From Streptomyces sp. NBC_00620 (GTDB taxonomy: Bacteria > Actinomycetota > Actinomycetes > Streptomycetales > Streptomycetaceae), in the NCBI RefSeq assembly GCF_026341825.1, contig NZ_JAPENY010000002.1:2575001-2639000 (forward strand): a stretch of 64,000 bases of DNA, in the 5' to 3' direction. Shown here one piece after another: positions 16,899 to 24,859 of this stretch. The notes below the pieces were generated by a model. It worked only from the letters and a program-made list of their open reading frames with translations, was not told the origin of the DNA and ran no database searches. The position numbers were made by a program, and so were the translations under genes. Numbering within the stretch: position 1 is the stretch's first letter; each line of letters opens with the position of its first letter.

Positions 16899-17750
16899 AT
16901 GACCGGAAATGAGCTCGGCGAGTTTCTGCGGGTACGTCGCTCCCGCCTGAACCCCGCCGATGTGGGTTTCCCGGGCTCGGGGTCACGCCGGGTCGCGGGG
17001 CTGCGGCGCGAGGAGGTCGCCGTTCTGGCCGACGTCAGCGCCGACTACTACGCGCGCCTGGAACAGGGCCGGGAACGTCATCCCTCCGGGCAGGTCATCG
17101 ACGCGATCGCGGGGGCCCTGCGGCTGGACACGGACGCCCGCTGGCACGCGTACCGGCTGGCCGGACTCGTGCCGAAGACATCCCCCGTCGGCCGTCGCCA
17201 GGAGCGGGTGGCTCCCGCCCTGCTGCGGCTGATGGACGGCTTTCCCGCCGCCGTCGCCTACATCACCAACCGCCGCCTCGACGTCCTCGCCTCGAACGCT
17301 CCCGCCCAGGCGCTGCTCTCACCTCTCGCAAACCCCCGTGACATGGTCCACTCCCTCTTCCACGACCCCGCCGCCCGGCAGCTGTTCGTCGACTGGCCGG
17401 CCGTCGCACGCGACACCGTGGCAGCGCTGCGACTGGCGTACGGACACCAGCGCAACGACCCCGAGACCCGCGCGCTGGTCGACGAACTCCTCGACAGCAG
17501 CGAGGAGTTCGCGGCGCTGTGGCGCGAGCACGGCGTCGGCAGGCTGGGTAGCAAGACCAAGGTGTTCAACCACCCGGACGTGGGCCGGTTCACGCTCACC
17601 TACCAGTCCTTCGACGTGCAGGACGCCCCCGGGCAGTGCCTGCTCGTCGGCAGCGCCGAACCGGGCACGGCGGACGCCGACTCCCTCGCCCTTCTCGGAG
17701 CCCTGCACGCGGGCGGAGCCGCCGACGCCCCGCGCTCGTACGGCAGTTGA
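16899..17750 (+). CDS. XRE-type regulator with MmyB-like ligand domain
   Basis: 283 residues. An N-terminal helix-turn-helix (GEFLRVRRSRLNP, then GLRREEVAVLADVSADYYAR with LEQGR) is followed by an MmyB-like PAS-related domain with the conserved ITNRRLDVLASN segment and FNHPDVGRFTLTYQSF. The family binds fatty-acid-like ligands and usually controls a neighbouring oxidoreductase. The divergent SDR operon fits this. The start is set by the leaderless promoter at 16887. Confidence 0.9.
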   Translation: MTGNELGEFLRVRRSRLNPADVGFPGSGSRRVAGLRREEVAVLADVSADYYARLEQGRERHPSGQVIDAIAGALRLDTDARWHAYRLAGLVPKTSPVGRRQERVAPALLRLMDGFPAAVAYITNRRLDVLASNAPAQALLSPLANPRDMVHSLFHDPAARQLFVDWPAVARDTVAALRLAYGHQRNDPETRALVDELLDSSEEFAALWREHGVGRLGSKTKVFNHPDVGRFTLTYQSFDVQDAPGQCLLVGSAEPGTADADSLALLGALHAGGAADAPRSYGS

Positions 17751-17840
17751 TCCCGGACTTCACCTCGGGGCGCCGGACACCCGGCGCGCGATTCCACCGA
17801 GAGCGGAACGCCGGTCCCTTCCCGTACGACCCGGCGCTTC

Positions 17841-17846
17841 TAGGCT
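17841..17846 (+). promoter_or_regulatory. -10 element of a leaderless promoter (popR)
   Basis: TAGGCT with six bases to the GTG at 17853. AAGGGG directly abuts the start and is too close for a normal ribosome site. Confidence 0.45.
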
Positions 17847-17852
17847 TAAGGG

Positions 17853-18335
17853 GTGAGCAACCAAGCGCCGAACGAAGCCCGCGTCATCCCTCTGCGTCCG
17901 GCGGCCGCGCCGGGTCCGGCCCCGGCTCGGACCGACGCTCCGGCACGCGCGCCGCAGCTGCGGCCCCGGCCGGTCCTGGCGCCACGCCAGGCGCAACCGG
18001 CCCCCGCCCCCGCTTCCGCTCCCGCGAGCAAGGAACCGCTGTGGCGCGACCTCGTGGGTGACGTCCTGCGGCGCGAGCGGCTCGCCCAGGAGCGGACGCT
18101 CAAGGACGTGGCCGATGCGGCCCGGATCTCGATGCCGTATCTCTCGGAGCTGGAGCGCGGCCGCAAGGAGGCCTCGTCCGAAGTCCTCGCGGCCGCCGCC
18201 CGCGCCCTCGGCCTGGGCCTCACCGACCTGCTGTCGCTGGCCCAGGACGAGCTGACGCGGCTCGCTCAGGTCAGGCCGGGCCGGAGCCGCGCCACGTCGG
18301 CTCCTCGATACGACGGGATGTGCCTGGCCGCCTGA
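17853..18335 (+). CDS. popR: PopR-type activator of clpP3-clpP4
   Basis: 160 residues: a Pro/Ala-rich disordered N terminus (about 1-60), then a Cro/CI helix-turn-helix (LVGDVLRRERLAQERTLKDV and ISMPYLSELERGRKEASSE) of the ClgR/PopR family. The C terminus ends CLAA. In S. lividans PopR, terminal alanines are needed for degradation by ClpP1P2 (established), so this tail is a plausible degron. Position next to clpP3/clpP4, the known PopR target, supports PopR over ClgR. It is convergent with the clpP pair, and a hairpin separates them. Confidence 0.82.
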   Translation: MSNQAPNEARVIPLRPAAAPGPAPARTDAPARAPQLRPRPVLAPRQAQPAPAPASAPASKEPLWRDLVGDVLRRERLAQERTLKDVADAARISMPYLSELERGRKEASSEVLAAAARALGLGLTDLLSLAQDELTRLAQVRPGRSRATSAPRYDGMCLAA

Positions 18336-18362
18336 CACAGGCCGGTGGTGCCTGTGGTGTCA
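18333..18362. terminator. Bidirectional hairpin between popR and clpP4
   Basis: Core stem CACAGGC-N7-GCCTGTG at 18336-18356, inside a larger TGACAC...GTGTCA symmetry. It overlaps the stop codons of both convergent genes. Confidence 0.5.
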
Positions 18363-18959
18363 CACGGGGAGCCGTCGGCTCACCACCTCGTCCGCGAGCC
18401 CGTACGCCACGGCCTCCTGCGCGGTGAAGACCTTGTCGCGGTCCATGTCCGCGCGGAGGGTGGCGACGTCGTGGTGCGTGTGCCGCGAGAGGACCTCCTC
18501 GACCTGCGAGCGGATGCGGAGCATCTCCTTGGCCTGGAGCGCGAGGTCGGAGACCGTACCCTGCCGTCCCCCGCTCGCGGGCTGACCGAGCAGCACCCGC
18601 GCGTGCTCCAGCACGAACCGCCGCCCGGGATCGCCCCCGGCGAGCAGCACCGCCGCGGTCGAGGCCGCCTGCCCGACACAGAACGTCGAGATCGGCGCCT
18701 GCACGTACGTCATCGTGTCGTAGATCGCCATGAGCGAAGTGAACGATCCCCCGGGCGAGTTGATGTAGATCGCGATCTCGTTGTCCGGGCCCGACGACTC
18801 CAGATGGAGGAGCTGCGCGATGACGACGTTCGCGACCCCGTCGTCGATCTCCGTCCCCAGGAAGATGATTCGCTCGGACAGCAGCTTGCTGAACACGTCG
18901 TACGACCGCTCGCCCTGCGGGGTCCTGTCGACCACGTTCGGAATCGTGTACGTACCCAT
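18360..18959 (-). CDS. clpP4: ClpP-family protease subunit with catalytic His replaced
   Basis: 199 residues, ClpP fold throughout: IYINSPGGSFTS, nucleophile Ser in VGQAASTAA, and C-terminal DRDKVFTAQEAVAYGLADEV with the triad Asp. The catalytic His motif, normally a HQP triplet after a hydrophobic strand (as HQP in the neighbouring subunit), reads VLLGQPASG here, so His is Gly. The subunit may therefore be inactive or depend on its partner ring. The start lies one base after the clpP3 stop, indicating translational coupling. The clpP4 name is by order within the popR-linked pair. Confidence 0.85.
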   Translation of the reverse strand: MGTYTIPNVVDRTPQGERSYDVFSKLLSERIIFLGTEIDDGVANVVIAQLLHLESSGPDNEIAIYINSPGGSFTSLMAIYDTMTYVQAPISTFCVGQAASTAAVLLAGGDPGRRFVLEHARVLLGQPASGGRQGTVSDLALQAKEMLRIRSQVEEVLSRHTHHDVATLRADMDRDKVFTAQEAVAYGLADEVVSRRLPV

Positions 18960-18960
18960 G

Positions 18961-19614
18961 TCAGAGCCCCATCCGTCGCCGTGACGCGGCCGGCCGGACG
19001 TCGTCGAGCGACTCCACAACCCGGTCGACCATGCCGTACTCCTTCGCCTGCCCGGCCGTGAACCAGCGGTCGCGGTCGCCGTCGCGGGAGATCGTCTCCT
19101 CGCTCTGGCCGGTGTGCTCCGCGGTGATCCGCTCGATGGCCTTCTTCGTGAACTCCAGGTTCTGCGCCTGGATCTCGATGTCCGCGGTCGTTCCGCCGAT
19201 ACCGGCCGACGGCTGATGCATCATGATCCGCGCGTTCGGCAGCGCGAAGCGTTTCCCGCGCGCTCCCACGCTGAGCAGGAACTGCCCCATGCTCGCGGCG
19301 AATCCCATGGCGAGCGTCGAGACGTCGTTCGGGATCAGCGTCATCGTGTCGTAGATCGCCAGCCCCGCGGTCACCGAACCCCCCGGGCTGTTGATGTACA
19401 GGCTGATGTCGGTCCGCGAATCCTCCGCGGACAGCAGGAGCAGTTGGGCACAGACCCGGTTCGCGGAGACCTCGTCGACCTGCGTACCGAGCAGAACGAT
19501 CCGCTGCGCGAGCAGTTGTGCGGCCAGATGATCGTCGAAGCGGGTCGGAGGCGTGTCGCCCTCGTCGGCCCGCGGTGCGCTGGCCGGATCCCAGCCGGTG
19601 ATGAGTGGAGTCAT
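18961..19614 (-). CDS. clpP3: ATP-dependent Clp protease proteolytic subunit
   Basis: 217 residues. Complete Ser-His-Asp triad: LAMGFAASMGQF, ARIMMHQPSAG, and DRDRWFTAGQAKEYGMVD. ATG 19614 is chosen because GGAGG lies five bases upstream; an upstream in-frame start at 19671 lacks a site. It forms a two-gene operon with clpP4. ClpP tetradecamers degrade unfolded or tagged proteins with ClpX/ClpC ATPases. In Streptomyces the clpP3-clpP4 operon is activated by PopR when ClpP1P2 fails (established for S. lividans). Confidence 0.92.
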   Translation of the reverse strand: MTPLITGWDPASAPRADEGDTPPTRFDDHLAAQLLAQRIVLLGTQVDEVSANRVCAQLLLLSAEDSRTDISLYINSPGGSVTAGLAIYDTMTLIPNDVSTLAMGFAASMGQFLLSVGARGKRFALPNARIMMHQPSAGIGGTTADIEIQAQNLEFTKKAIERITAEHTGQSEETISRDGDRDRWFTAGQAKEYGMVDRVVESLDDVRPAASRRRMGL

Positions 19615-20120
19615 CGGTCCTCCGTGAGGTGTTCGGAGCGGCGCGGCTTTCGTCGCCGCGATCTCCACCATCGGACCGAATGCGCCCGGGGATCAGGTTT
19701 CTCGGCCGGTAGCAGATTCGCTACGGGCAGAGGGGGGACGAAGGCGGGACGGGACAGGCCGAACCGGAAGCGGCGCCGTCCCGTCCCGGCCGGAAGTCCT
19801 CGCGCAGCGACTGGAAGAAGGCCCGGGTGCCGCTGCAGGGCTCGGCCAGTGCATCGCCGCGCCGGGCATTTTCGCTTGCCGCTTGATCTGGTGCGCTTGT
19901 GGTGCGGCGCTCGGGCAGCGAGGCAGCCTCTGCGGGCCAGACCAGTGAGCGGCCTCACCACTTCCGCCACACGACGGTCTGCCTTGCGCTGTGACAGCCA
20001 CAGGACGGCCGCCTCCGAGATCGGCTGCCCGGTCTCCAGCTCGACGAAGCTGAACCGGCCGCCCTGACTGCACTCATGGACGGGGTGGATGAGGCCGTCC
20101 GACCTGGGGGAAGGCGCCAT
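19611..20120 (-). pseudogene. Possible remnant of a small gene upstream of clpP3
   Basis: The stretch 19615-20232 has no convincing full gene. From ATG 20120 the first 50 or so codons have strong GC3 and a natural-looking sequence (SQGGRFSFVELETGQPISEA, AVLWLSQRKADRR); beyond that the frame turns Arg-rich and loses codon bias, down to a stop that overlaps the clpP3 start. A GTG 12 codons upstream has AAGGGTGAG before it. I read this as a decayed or short gene; no family recognised. Confidence 0.25.
19709..19724. promoter_or_regulatory. Inverted repeat upstream of clpP3 (candidate PopR site)
   Basis: Perfect GTAGC-N6-GCTAC, about 95 bp upstream of the clpP3 start. Promoter position and symmetry fit an activator site; assignment to PopR is inference. 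Confidence 0.3.
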
Positions 20121-20232
20121 TTCCTTCGTACGCGACCACCGTACGATTCCCACCAGCTCACCCTTGGCGCAACGCGTTCTCACGCCCCCGAACGGGGAGT
20201 GGCCCGGCCGATGGGCGCAGCGGTTACTCGCC

Positions 20233-21123
20233 CTACCCGCCGCTTGCCTTGCCGTTGCCGGCCCCGTTTTCCGCGCCGTCGGAGTCGTTGCCGGGATTCC
20301 CGTTGCCCGGCGTGCCGGTGTTCCCCGCCGTGCCCGTGCCCGTGCCGGTGCCCGCAGCGCTCTCGCCGGGTTTGCCCGTGTCGCTGGACCTGCCCGGTGC
20401 GGCTGTCGCCCGCGCCAGCTGCTCGGCGCAGTACGCGGCGACCTTGCCCTCGCCGCCCGCCGCCGCGACGAGTTGCTGCCAGGCCGTCGCGTCGAGCGCC
20501 TTGCCGCGCTCCTTGACCTGCTCGTAGGCGCGGCAGTGGGCCTCGGTGTCCTGGGCGGCGGCCGAGCCGTCCGTCGGTCCGACGCCGCCCGAGGATGCCG
20601 ACGAGGTCTCACCGCTCGGCCGGCCCGGGGCGGACGCCGAGGGGTGAGCGGCCTTCCGGTCGGCACCGGCGCCGTCCGCGGACGAGTCGGCCGAACCGAT
20701 GGCCGCGACCGCGACACCGCCCAGGGCGAGGCTGGCGAACACGGCGGCGAACGTTGTCTTCACAGGGCGCCCGGTTCGCCGGTCCGCGGGCAGTCGCCAG
20801 TCGTCCCGGCGCCGGGTACGCGCCCGATGCGCGTCCGTGCCACGGGTGGCCCGGAAGGCGGCCACGGCCCGCTGCTCGGCCTCGGGAGCGAGATCGGCTC
20901 CGCGCAGGACGGTGGCCAGCACCGTCTCCAGCGCGGTGTCGTCACGTACGTACCGCGGGGCGGACACGGCGTCGTCATGGGGGACCCATCGACGGCCCGG
21001 CACTCCGTCGCCGCTCAGCCGTTCACGCATGCCCGCGTCCGTTCCTGTCCGACATCTTCGATTCACCTGGCGTTCCGGGCCCTGCTGCCTGTCCGCCGGC
21101 CCAGTGCCGCGGGCGTCGTTCAC
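20233..21123 (-). CDS. Membrane protein paired with ECF sigma factor (possible anti-sigma)
   Basis: 296 residues from GTG 21123, overlapping the sigma-factor stop (GTGA). About 120 cytoplasmic residues (TALETVLATVLRGADLAPEA, a basic segment RTRRRDDWRLP) precede one membrane helix (VKTTFAAVFASLALGGVAVAAIG), then an extracellular Ser/Gly/Thr-rich region with two Cys (AHCRAYEQVKERG, KVAAYCAEQL) and a GTGTGTG/GNGNPGND low-complexity end. No zinc-binding HxxxCxxC is present. Coupling to the sigma gene suggests an anti-sigma or sensor role, by inference only. Confidence 0.75.
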   Translation of the reverse strand: MNDARGTGPADRQQGPERQVNRRCRTGTDAGMRERLSGDGVPGRRWVPHDDAVSAPRYVRDDTALETVLATVLRGADLAPEAEQRAVAAFRATRGTDAHRARTRRRDDWRLPADRRTGRPVKTTFAAVFASLALGGVAVAAIGSADSSADGAGADRKAAHPSASAPGRPSGETSSASSGGVGPTDGSAAAQDTEAHCRAYEQVKERGKALDATAWQQLVAAAGGEGKVAAYCAEQLARATAAPGRSSDTGKPGESAAGTGTGTGTAGNTGTPGNGNPGNDSDGAENGAGNGKASGG

Positions 21124-21827
21124 TTCGACTCCCCCAGCGTCCAGGGCGTCTCATCCGTCACACCCTCGGCCGCCTGGCCCCCGACGCCCAACTGCTGGGC
21201 GAGGCGTTTCAGACCCCGGTGGGCGGCGGTGCGCACCGCTCCCGGGCGCTTGCCGAGGACGCGCGCGGAGGCGGTACCGTCCAGGCCGACAACGACTCGC
21301 AGGAGCACGGCCTCGGCCTGGTCCTTCGGCAGCCCACGGACCAGTTCCAGGGCCCGCTCGGTGGAGAGGGCCTCCAGTGCCTGGTCATGGGTGCTGTGGG
21401 GGCCGGGCAGGTTCAGTACGTCCTGTTCGGTCCCTCCCGACCGGGGCCGCACGCGCTGGCGACGCAGATGGTCAAGTGCCCGGTGCCGGGCGATGGTGGC
21501 CGTCCAGCCGCGGAAACCGGCCCCGTCCCCCTTGAACCGTGCGAGGTCCCGGGCGATCTCCAGCCAGGCGTCGGACGCCACGTCCTCCGCGTCCTCGCCG
21601 ACGAATCCGCGCAGATACCCGAGCAGGCCCGGCTGCACGATCCGGTAGGCGACCGCGAAGGCGGCCTCGTCCCCGTCCTGGGCCCGCGCGACTGCCGCGC
21701 TCAATTCCCCGTCGTACGTCTGTACGCGGCGAGATTGCCGTGCCTGGCCCAAGACTGTCCTCGTTCGCACCTGGTTCAAAGCGAGTCCGTTCCGTCCGAC
21801 GAGCCCCGTTGGCATCGACGGCCCCAC
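21120..21827 (-). CDS. ECF-type RNA polymerase sigma factor
   Basis: 235 residues. Region 2 is clear (RIVQPGLLGYLRGFVGEDAEDVASDAWLEIA, RGWTATIARHRALDHLRR) and region 4 follows (ALELVRGLPKDQAEAVLLRV, VLGKRPGAVRTAAHRGLKRL). The conserved part begins near QTYDGELSAAVARAQDGDEAAF, so the real start may be internal: ATG 21815, or a TTG preceded by CGAGGA about 21 codons before that motif region. It directs polymerase to a small regulon; the coupled membrane protein downstream is its probable regulator. Confidence 0.88.
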   Translation of the reverse strand: MGPSMPTGLVGRNGLALNQVRTRTVLGQARQSRRVQTYDGELSAAVARAQDGDEAAFAVAYRIVQPGLLGYLRGFVGEDAEDVASDAWLEIARDLARFKGDGAGFRGWTATIARHRALDHLRRQRVRPRSGGTEQDVLNLPGPHSTHDQALEALSTERALELVRGLPKDQAEAVLLRVVVGLDGTASARVLGKRPGAVRTAAHRGLKRLAQQLGVGGQAAEGVTDETPWTLGESK

Positions 21828-22492
21828 TGAGACCAGCGCGCGTTCTCACTGAAGTGTCACAACGCATCAGGCGTCCCTCACGTCGTCGTCGGAGCTCCCG
21901 TCGCGTGGGCGGCGAAGCCGCGAGGGCCGTCGGCAGCTCCAAGGAAACGGCGACGTAAGGACGTTGAGCCGATCCGTGCGCCGGGCCGGACGGCGTTACG
22001 GCTCAGCGACGCCCGGCGAATCCGGTGTTGGGACACCTGTCCGCAACCCGTGCCGTCCCGGCCGGGTGACATATCGCGCCGGCCGTGCGCTGTGTGAGTA
22101 CCGAGTCCGCACCGGACTGCCCGATGGTGATCGGTGATCGCCAGGCCGGACGTCGGTGCCAGGACCACTCCCGGAGCTCTCTCCGCGTCGCTCTCGACTC
22201 CCCCCGGAGGCGACATGGAGAGGGAGGGGGGCGGCCGGACCCCAACCCCTGTGGGGGTCCGGCCGCCCCACACGCCGTTCGGACCGACGGCGGACGATCA
22301 CATCACCCGCGTACGCCCCGAACCCGCGCAGCGAGGTCGGCAAGTGATCCGCCACGCCACCCGGTTCTCCGGGGGTCCGACAACTGGCGCAGAGCCGTCT
22401 CTCACCTTGCCGCACGACGGCCGGGGGGCTCCCGGAACGCGGCGTGCGCCGGGTGGAGTGATGCTCCGGCGCCCCCGCGCGCTCCTTGTGTG
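21828..22492. other. Long intergenic region
   Basis: 665 bases between the ECF sigma gene and the DUF1877 gene. No frame with convincing codon bias or family resemblance was found. The sigma-operon promoter must lie near 21830-21950. The one strong structure is the hairpin at 22228-22269. Confidence 0.4.
22228..22269. terminator. Very strong 16-bp perfect hairpin
   Basis: GGGGCGGCCGGACCCC at 22228-22243 pairs perfectly with GGGGTCCGGCCGCCCC at 22254-22269, loop 10 bases. It works on either strand but no gene obviously ends beside it. It may mark the end of an unrecognised transcript or a lost gene. Confidence 0.5.
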
Positions 22493-22987
22493 ATGAGCCT
22501 CTACTTCCATTTGCGAGCGGTGCCGCCCCCGGCACTGCGCAACAGCGCGACCTGGCTGGAACGGCTGTTCGGGGACGACTCGGACGCCGTCCAGCACCGC
22601 CTCGACCGGCACCGCGAGGAGGTGCTGGACAAGCGTTATCTGGACCAGGAACTCCTCTACGCCGGCGATCCCCCGCACCGAGCGGAGGATCGACCCCAGG
22701 CCCAGGTGGTGCTCGGCGGTCGGCCGGTGTTCCACCCTGATCGGTACAAGCCACCGTTCCTGGTGCTGACGGCGGGCCAAGCGCACCGCGTGGCCAGGTT
22801 CCTGACGATGACCGACTTCGACGCGCTGTGGGTCTTGGCCCGCGACGAACTGCTGCCGCGCTACGGCGGCGTCACCGCAGAGCCCGACACGCGGGGCATC
22901 TTCGCGGCGGCGCATCGGGAGCTGACAGAGTTCTACACACAGACGGCCGCGTGCGGAGACGCGGTGGTGAAGCGGCTGCCGACCTGA
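22493..22987 (+). CDS. DUF1877 (YfbM-like) family protein
   Basis: 164 residues from ATG 22493. The start MSLYFHLRAVPPPALR and the segments LYAGDPP and FLTMTDFDALWVL match the DUF1877 pattern of small soluble proteins. Family function is unknown; members are often found singly. It is the last gene left of the accessory island that begins at the tRNA-Gly fragment. Confidence 0.75.
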   Translation: MSLYFHLRAVPPPALRNSATWLERLFGDDSDAVQHRLDRHREEVLDKRYLDQELLYAGDPPHRAEDRPQAQVVLGGRPVFHPDRYKPPFLVLTAGQAHRVARFLTMTDFDALWVLARDELLPRYGGVTAEPDTRGIFAAAHRELTEFYTQTAACGDAVVKRLPT

Positions 22988-23125
22988 AGCACGCGGCACG
23001 CGGACTCCTCCACGGCCATCGCCTGGCTCAATCAGGAGACCTGACTCCCGCGCCGTACGCCTGCTGGGCCGCCGCAAGGTATTCCGGGTACTGCCCAACG
23101 CCTCTGGAGATCCCAGACAATAGAC

Positions 23126-23152
23126 AAACCCCAGGCCGCTGACCTGGAGTTT
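23126..23152 (-). terminator. tRNA terminator
   Basis: AAACTCCAGG / CCTGGGGTTT (minus strand, with G-T pairs) and a 7-base loop, six bases past the CCA of the tRNA-Gly fragment. This marks the native downstream flank of the tRNA gene. Confidence 0.65.
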
Positions 23153-23157
23153 CATCA

Positions 23158-23204
23158 TGGAGCGGGTGACGAGAATTGAACTCGCACTCTCAGCTTGGGA
23201 AGCT
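23158..23204 (-). other. tRNA-Gly(CCC) 3' fragment: attachment-site scar
   Basis: On the minus strand these 47 bases give the anticodon arm (agcttcccaagct, anticodon CCC), variable loop, T-arm with gagttcaattctc, acceptor 3' strand and an encoded CCA. The D-arm and 5' acceptor strand are absent: upstream sequence does not fold. A tRNA 3' end with the 5' half missing is the hallmark of a tyrosine-recombinase attachment site left after integration. The foreign DNA should lie at higher coordinates. Confidence 0.8.
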
Positions 23205-23427
23205 TGGGTTCTCGGTAGGGGGCTGCTTGGCTCAACTGCGGCGGAGCGGGCGCCGGGCCTGACTGACCGGCGGCCTGGTCCCCGCCGTTCTCCGTGGTTC
23301 CCCGCACGTGTCTGGCACGGGATCGGCCGTCCGATCTGTACGTCTGCCTTGAGCCACGGACTACTCGTAGGTGGTCGCAGCTCGTAGAGCTTGTGCGAAG
23401 AAGCTCCAGTGACCGCTGGCGGGCAGA

Positions 23428-23649
23428 TTGCGACCGGCGTTGCTGTACCAGCCGTCCGCGTCGTCCAGGTGGTACGGGTTGATCGAGGAAGGCAAACGGC
23501 GCACGCAGCAGGTGATCGACAACGACCCCGTGCTGTCGTTCATGCTGCGCCTGCGCGATCCATCGGAGCCGCGAGGGCTTCCGGCGTTGACGGCGCACAT
23601 TCCCAGCCTCGCCAGAGAAGCCAACGCGCAAGGTATGGAGGGACGTTGA
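23428..23649 (+). CDS. Hypothetical protein fragment
   Basis: The 73-codon frame has natural-looking sequence from about residue 18 on (GLIEEGKRRTQQVIDNDPVL, SFMLRLRDPSEPRGLPAL) but no ribosome site, and its N-terminal codons look unselected. I read it as the 3' part of a gene whose start was lost in island rearrangement. No family recognised. Confidence 0.35.
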   Translation: MRPALLYQPSASSRWYGLIEEGKRRTQQVIDNDPVLSFMLRLRDPSEPRGLPALTAHIPSLAREANAQGMEGR

Positions 23650-23782
23650 GGTCTGAAGCGTGTCCAATGGCGGTCGGCTTTCCGGCAGGATTGCACAGCA
23701 CTGGCAAGGTCGAAGTCGGGTTACCCGCGGCCTTCCAGGGAAAGATCTCGAGTGCATCTCAGAGAGTCGGAGGGGGCTGCTC

Positions 23783-24031
23783 ATGAGCGGTACATCACGG
23801 TCGCGTCACGACAGGACAGAGCCAGCGCCCCCGCCCGAGCGCGGCTCCGATCGCTTCAGTGACGATCCCCCTGATCCCCTCGCCTCACTGCTGGCCAAGG
23901 TCAACGAGGGGGAACACATCTCGACTCCTGGGGACAACGCGGGCGGCGAAGACCGCGACCCCCATGACGAGGAATGGCGGGAACATGATCGACACGGCCC
24001 CTATGCGCAGGGGCGTCGCCGGAGGAACTAA
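23783..24031 (+). CDS. Small acidic hydrophilic protein
   Basis: 82 residues from ATG 23783 with CGGAGGGGG upstream. Rich in Asp, Glu, Arg and His (SDRFSDDPPDPLASLLAKV, GGEDRDPHDEEWREHDRHG), probably largely disordered. A strong hairpin terminator follows 13 bases after the stop. Not recognised; island cargo. Confidence 0.5.
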   Translation: MSGTSRSRHDRTEPAPPPERGSDRFSDDPPDPLASLLAKVNEGEHISTPGDNAGGEDRDPHDEEWREHDRHGPYAQGRRRRN

Positions 24032-24043
24032 CGCACAGGGCGG

Positions 24044-24075
24044 AGTCCCCGTCTGCGGCAGCGCAGGCGGGGACT
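24044..24075. terminator. Bidirectional hairpin terminator
   Basis: 14-bp stem AGTCCCCGTCTGCG / CGCAGGCGGGGACT with one G-T pair and a 4-base loop, between a plus-strand gene ending at 24031 and a minus-strand gene ending at 24129. Confidence 0.7.
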
Positions 24076-24128
24076 TGGCGTGAGGGCTGCTCACGCGGGC
24101 TGGAGCGGGGCGGCCCTCCGTCGCAGGC

Positions 24129-24428
24129 TTAGCGGATGAGTCCGTGGATGGCCGCCGCGACGTTGAACACTGCTGGCAGGACGAAGATGCCCCCAAGGAC
24201 GATCAACGCGCATCCGGCGGTTCGGTGTCCGCGGCTTGGCGACGGCGGTGGGATCAGCCGATCGACGGTTCTCATCGTCTCGTTAGGGGCGATCAAACTG
24301 CGCCCGGTGCGGCGCTGTCTCCGGCCCATCCATATGAAGATTACTGCGGATGCTGCGGTGAAGGCCGCCAGCTGGAGATGTTCTCCGGGCGAGTCAGCGG
24401 CAGCGAGCGTCACGGCCATGTACGACAC
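24129..24428 (-). CDS. Small two-helix membrane protein
   Basis: 99 residues from GTG 24428, which has GGGGGG five bases upstream. Two hydrophobic segments (LAAFTAASAVIFIWM and TAGCALIVLGGIFVLPAVF) flank a basic loop (GRRQRRTGRS), giving a hairpin topology. No family recognised. Upstream, 24429-24859 (431 bases) shows no further gene. Confidence 0.55.
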   Translation of the reverse strand: MSYMAVTLAAADSPGEHLQLAAFTAASAVIFIWMGRRQRRTGRSLIAPNETMRTVDRLIPPPSPSRGHRTAGCALIVLGGIFVLPAVFNVAAAIHGLIR

Positions 24429-24859
24429 ATCATCCCCCCAAAAGGATCACGATGTGTGGATCACCTCACGACGCCCGGACCATGTCAAGCGCGTTAGGCG
24501 CCTTGGGAGTGCCTACTCGCACGCTTTCCAACTGTGGTGGTGGGGTCTTCGGGTGCGTGCGGGGGCGTTCACCTGCGTTCATGGGCGGGTCCCTCATGGG
24601 CTGCACGTGGCTCCTGGTCTCGTCTGAACGCCTGTGAACCGTGCTGAATGAGACGGAAAGTGAGACGGACGGTCCTCGTTGGCCTCGTGCACCTAACCAA
24701 ATCTTGCTTGCGACCTCGACTTTCAGCGGAAGTAAACAGACGGACTCGATCACTGCAGGCCTGACTATCGCCAATACGCAACAACGCGTCATGGCCGCCC
24801 GATGGGCCGCTAGCGTCCGTCAGGCTTCTTACTGTCTGTGCGGTGATCTCGGGGGAACG

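Noticed and set aside
19114..20067. Plus-strand 317-codon frame over clpP3
   Set aside because: Antisense to a gene with complete ClpP motifs; Arg-rich and low-complexity.
20089..21648. Plus-strand 519-codon frame over the sigma factor operon
   Set aside because: Antisense to the ECF sigma gene and its partner, no recognisable domain.
23155..23784. 209-codon minus-strand frame through the tRNA-Gly fragment
   Set aside because: It reads through the tRNA (ending in a RVQFSSPAP-type tail), a known artefact of translating tRNA 3' ends.
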